A stretch of DNA of 5,345 nt from assembly GCA_001816655.1 (NCBI GenBank), contig MHCP01000007.1, forward strand, positions 1-5,345, written 5' to 3'. A program made the position numbers and the translations under genes. The notes under the pieces were generated by a model, which made no database searches, was not told the origin of the DNA, and saw nothing but the letters and a program-made list of their open reading frames with translations. Positions 4,402 to 5,345 of the stretch are shown here, piece after piece. The first letter of the stretch is position 1; every line of letters begins with the position of its first letter. Source of the stretch: Candidatus Woykebacteria bacterium RBG_13_40_15 (GTDB taxonomy: Bacteria > Patescibacteria > Microgenomatia > Woykebacterales > RBG-16-39-9b).

Positions 4402-4475
4402 GGCGTCGTGGCCGAGTGGTTAGGCAACGGTCTGCAAAACCGTTTACACCGGTTCAATTCCGGTCGACGCCTCCA
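4402..4475 (+). tRNA. tRNA-Cys (GCA)
   Basis: A full cloverleaf with encoded CCA. The acceptor ggcgtcg pairs with cgacgcc, the D-arm is gccgagtggttaggc, and the anticodon stem acggt/accgt holds loop ctgcaaa with anticodon GCA. A 4-base variable region follows, then the T-arm accgg-ttcaatt-ccggt, discriminator T (4472) and CCA (4473-4475). All stems are perfectly paired. It decodes UGC and UGU. Immediately downstream ccaccc (4473-4478), which includes the CCA, can pair with gggtgg (4494-4499), possibly shaping the unprocessed 3' trailer. Confidence 0.97.
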
Positions 4476-4518
4476 CCCTTCACCAAGATTTCGGGGTGGC
4501 AAGCCATTTATTCTTCAC

Positions 4519-4591
4519 CCCCACTAGTTTGGTATTCATCCAACCTTGAAAGTTTCGAAGGGTGTCCCGCGAAGCTTTATGCGTAGTGGGG
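4519..4591. other. Candidate structured RNA closed by a perfect 8-bp helix
   Basis: ccccacta (4519-4526) and tagtgggg (4584-4591) are exact reverse complements 57 bases apart. Inside are three shorter hairpins: ttgg/ccaa (near 4529-4543), cctt/aagg with an inner gaa/ttc (about 4545-4562) and cgc/gcg (near 4567-4583). A closed helix with three arms over 73 bases recalls a tRNA-sized fold, but neither strand has a valid T-loop or anticodon arm. Strand and function are unknown. No reading frame here looks coding. It lies directly downstream of tRNA-Cys and upstream of the promoter at 4612-4640. Confidence 0.4.
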
Positions 4592-4611
4592 CAGGTTCCA
4601 TCGCTGAAAAC

Positions 4612-4640
4612 TTGACAATATACCCTCTAGTTGTTAAAAT
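4612..4640 (+). promoter_or_regulatory. Strong promoter upstream of the hairpin chain and M23 peptidase
   Basis: TTGACA (4612-4617), a 17-base spacer, and TAAAAT (4635-4640) preceded by TGt. This is a full -35 match with 5 of 6 at an extended -10. Transcription should start near 4647, immediately before the first hairpin at 4650. Confidence 0.8.
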
Positions 4641-4649
4641 ACGCTCTTG

Positions 4650-4733
4650 ATCTCCCAAAATAGCGGGAGATTTTTTTATTCCCGCTTTTTAAGCGGGGTT
4701 ATGTTAAAAATATACAACCCCGAGTTATCGGGG
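4650..4733 (+). promoter_or_regulatory. Chain of three hairpins with alternative pairings (attenuator-like leader)
   Basis: Hairpin 1: atctccc 4650-4656 with gggagat 4665-4671, followed by T7 (4671-4677), a classical intrinsic terminator shape. Hairpin 2: cccgctt 4681-4687 with aagcggg 4691-4697. Hairpin 3: ccccga 4718-4723 with tcgggg 4728-4733. Alternative stems exist: 4662-4668 with 4680-4686 (7 bp perfect) links hairpins 1 and 2, and 4694-4700 with 4716-4722 (7 bp perfect) links 2 and 3. Each alternative breaks the hairpins it borrows from. With the promoter at 4612-4640 just upstream, this could act as an attenuator for the peptidase; otherwise it may be a dense terminator cluster or a short-RNA gene. 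Confidence 0.55.
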
Positions 4734-5345
4734 CGCTATCTGCCTCTGCGTAACAGACAATATTCTATCGATTATTCAGTCGCCTTAGCTTTGCCTTATC
4801 CCATTTGGTACAGCAACGAGGTGATTATTTTTGATGCTCTAAGATTTCTGAGATATATTTTGAGTATTTACAAACATTTAAGAATTAATAGTCTAACCTA
4901 CGCTTTTAGGATTACTTCTTTAATCGCTTTATTTTTCCTTGCGATCGGGCACTATAATAATACAAACGTAATAGTTGCCCAAAGTTTTAAACAAGCAAAT
5001 GACTACCCCAAACCATTAACCTTTACAGCTCAAGTAACTGCCCGTAAAGCGGGTACTATTTATTGGCCTGTACCAAAAAGTTACATATCCAGTTATTTTT
5101 CCCCTTCACACCAAGGTATTGATATTCCTACAGCTTATGGCTATCCAGTCAAAGCTTACCGCCAGGGTAAGATCGTTTTCGCTGGTTGGGGTGGCGGTTA
5201 CGGAAAAATCGTCATAATTTCGCACCAAGATGGCGAAATTTCAAAATATGCTCATCTTTCGGAAATAAAAGTCGCAGTCGGACAAAATATCAACCAAAAT
5301 GAATTGGTTGGCAACATAGGCGCTACTGGCTATGCCACTGGTTCC
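4701..5345 (+). CDS. M23-family (LytM-type) peptidase, membrane-anchored, 3' truncated by window end
   Basis: The frame is open from ATG 4701 to the end of the window (215 codons seen). A hydrophobic anchor (ITSLIALFFLAIGHY, about residues 71-85) precedes a linker. The peptidase M23 domain then starts near residue 120 (WPVPKSYISSYFSPSHQGID). Zinc ligands H137 and D141 of the HxxxD motif are present, as is the YAHLS motif with H185. The sequence stops at GATGYATGS, just before the expected H-x-H that completes the site. Such enzymes cut peptide cross-links of peptidoglycan outside the membrane. The start is uncertain. ATG 4701 has no Shine-Dalgarno and would put hairpin 3 inside the gene; GTG 4821 (residue 41) is an alternative that keeps the anchor and domain; TTG 4647 is also in frame. 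The domain call is firm. Confidence 0.88.
   Translation, partial: MLKIYNPELSGRYLPLRNRQYSIDYSVALALPYPIWYSNEVIIFDALRFLRYILSIYKHLRINSLTYAFRITSLIALFFLAIGHYNNTNVIVAQSFKQANDYPKPLTFTAQVTARKAGTIYWPVPKSYISSYFSPSHQGIDIPTAYGYPVKAYRQGKIVFAGWGGGYGKIVIISHQDGEISKYAHLSEIKVAVGQNINQNELVGNIGATGYATGS

Noticed and set aside
4519..4591. A tRNA gene on the minus strand
   Set aside because: The size and closing helix fit, but the arm at the T position has loop atgaata rather than a TTCRA-type loop and the anticodon arm is not valid.
1..5345. CRISPR array or recoded TGA code
   Set aside because: No regularly spaced direct repeats were seen; all recognisable genes end normally, and no in-frame TGA is needed to read any of them.

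Overview
The window looks like chromosome from a low-GC bacterium of the Candidate Phyla Radiation (Patescibacteria, perhaps the Microgenomates side). This assignment is an inference. It rests on the gene mix (UbiA-type decaprenyl-phosphate phosphoribosyltransferase tail, PEGA/SH3b membrane-anchored protein, EamA transporter, membrane-anchored M23 peptidase), the AT-rich codons, standard stop codons and the mixture of leaderless-looking and Shine-Dalgarno-led genes. No marker gene is present to prove it. Roughly a quarter of the window is non-coding, which is high for such a genome, and much of that DNA is structured.

Layout: 1-173 (+) is the C-terminus of a UbiA-family prenyl-phosphate phosphoribosyltransferase. 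It overlaps by 21 bases the 3' end of a convergent four-helix membrane protein (153-692, -). The gap 693-933 holds a REPIN-like pair of palindromes. At 934-2028 (+) is a membrane-anchored PEGA-PEGA-SH3b envelope protein, followed by one copy of a dispersed 31-base repeat and a hairpin terminator. At 2198-3064 (+) is an EamA-family (DMT) transporter that ends at a bidirectional terminator. At 3208-3525 and 3732-4001, both minus strand, lie two small GC-richer genes of unknown function. Each is a self-contained cassette with a near-consensus extended -10 promoter, a leader hairpin and a strong Shine-Dalgarno; the two promoters share a 13-base identical core. The second copy of the dispersed repeat lies just upstream of the promoter of the 3208-3525 gene.

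From 4002 to 4700 there is no protein gene. This stretch holds hairpins, a truncated tRNA-Cys 5' half, an intact tRNA-Cys (4402-4475), an RNA-like domain closed by an 8-bp helix (4519-4591), a TTGACA-17-TAAAAT promoter (4612-4640) and a chain of three hairpins whose arms can re-pair with their neighbours. This chain leads into, and may overlap the start of, an M23 (LytM) peptidase that runs off the window end (4701-5345).

The recognisable proteins are mostly cell-envelope functions (polyprenyl-phosphate sugar precursor, surface-anchored domains, export/uptake, peptidoglycan cleavage), but nothing shows that they form one operon. The most unusual content is non-coding: the mutually exclusive hairpin chain, the twin small-gene cassettes and the half-tRNA in the tRNA-Cys leader.
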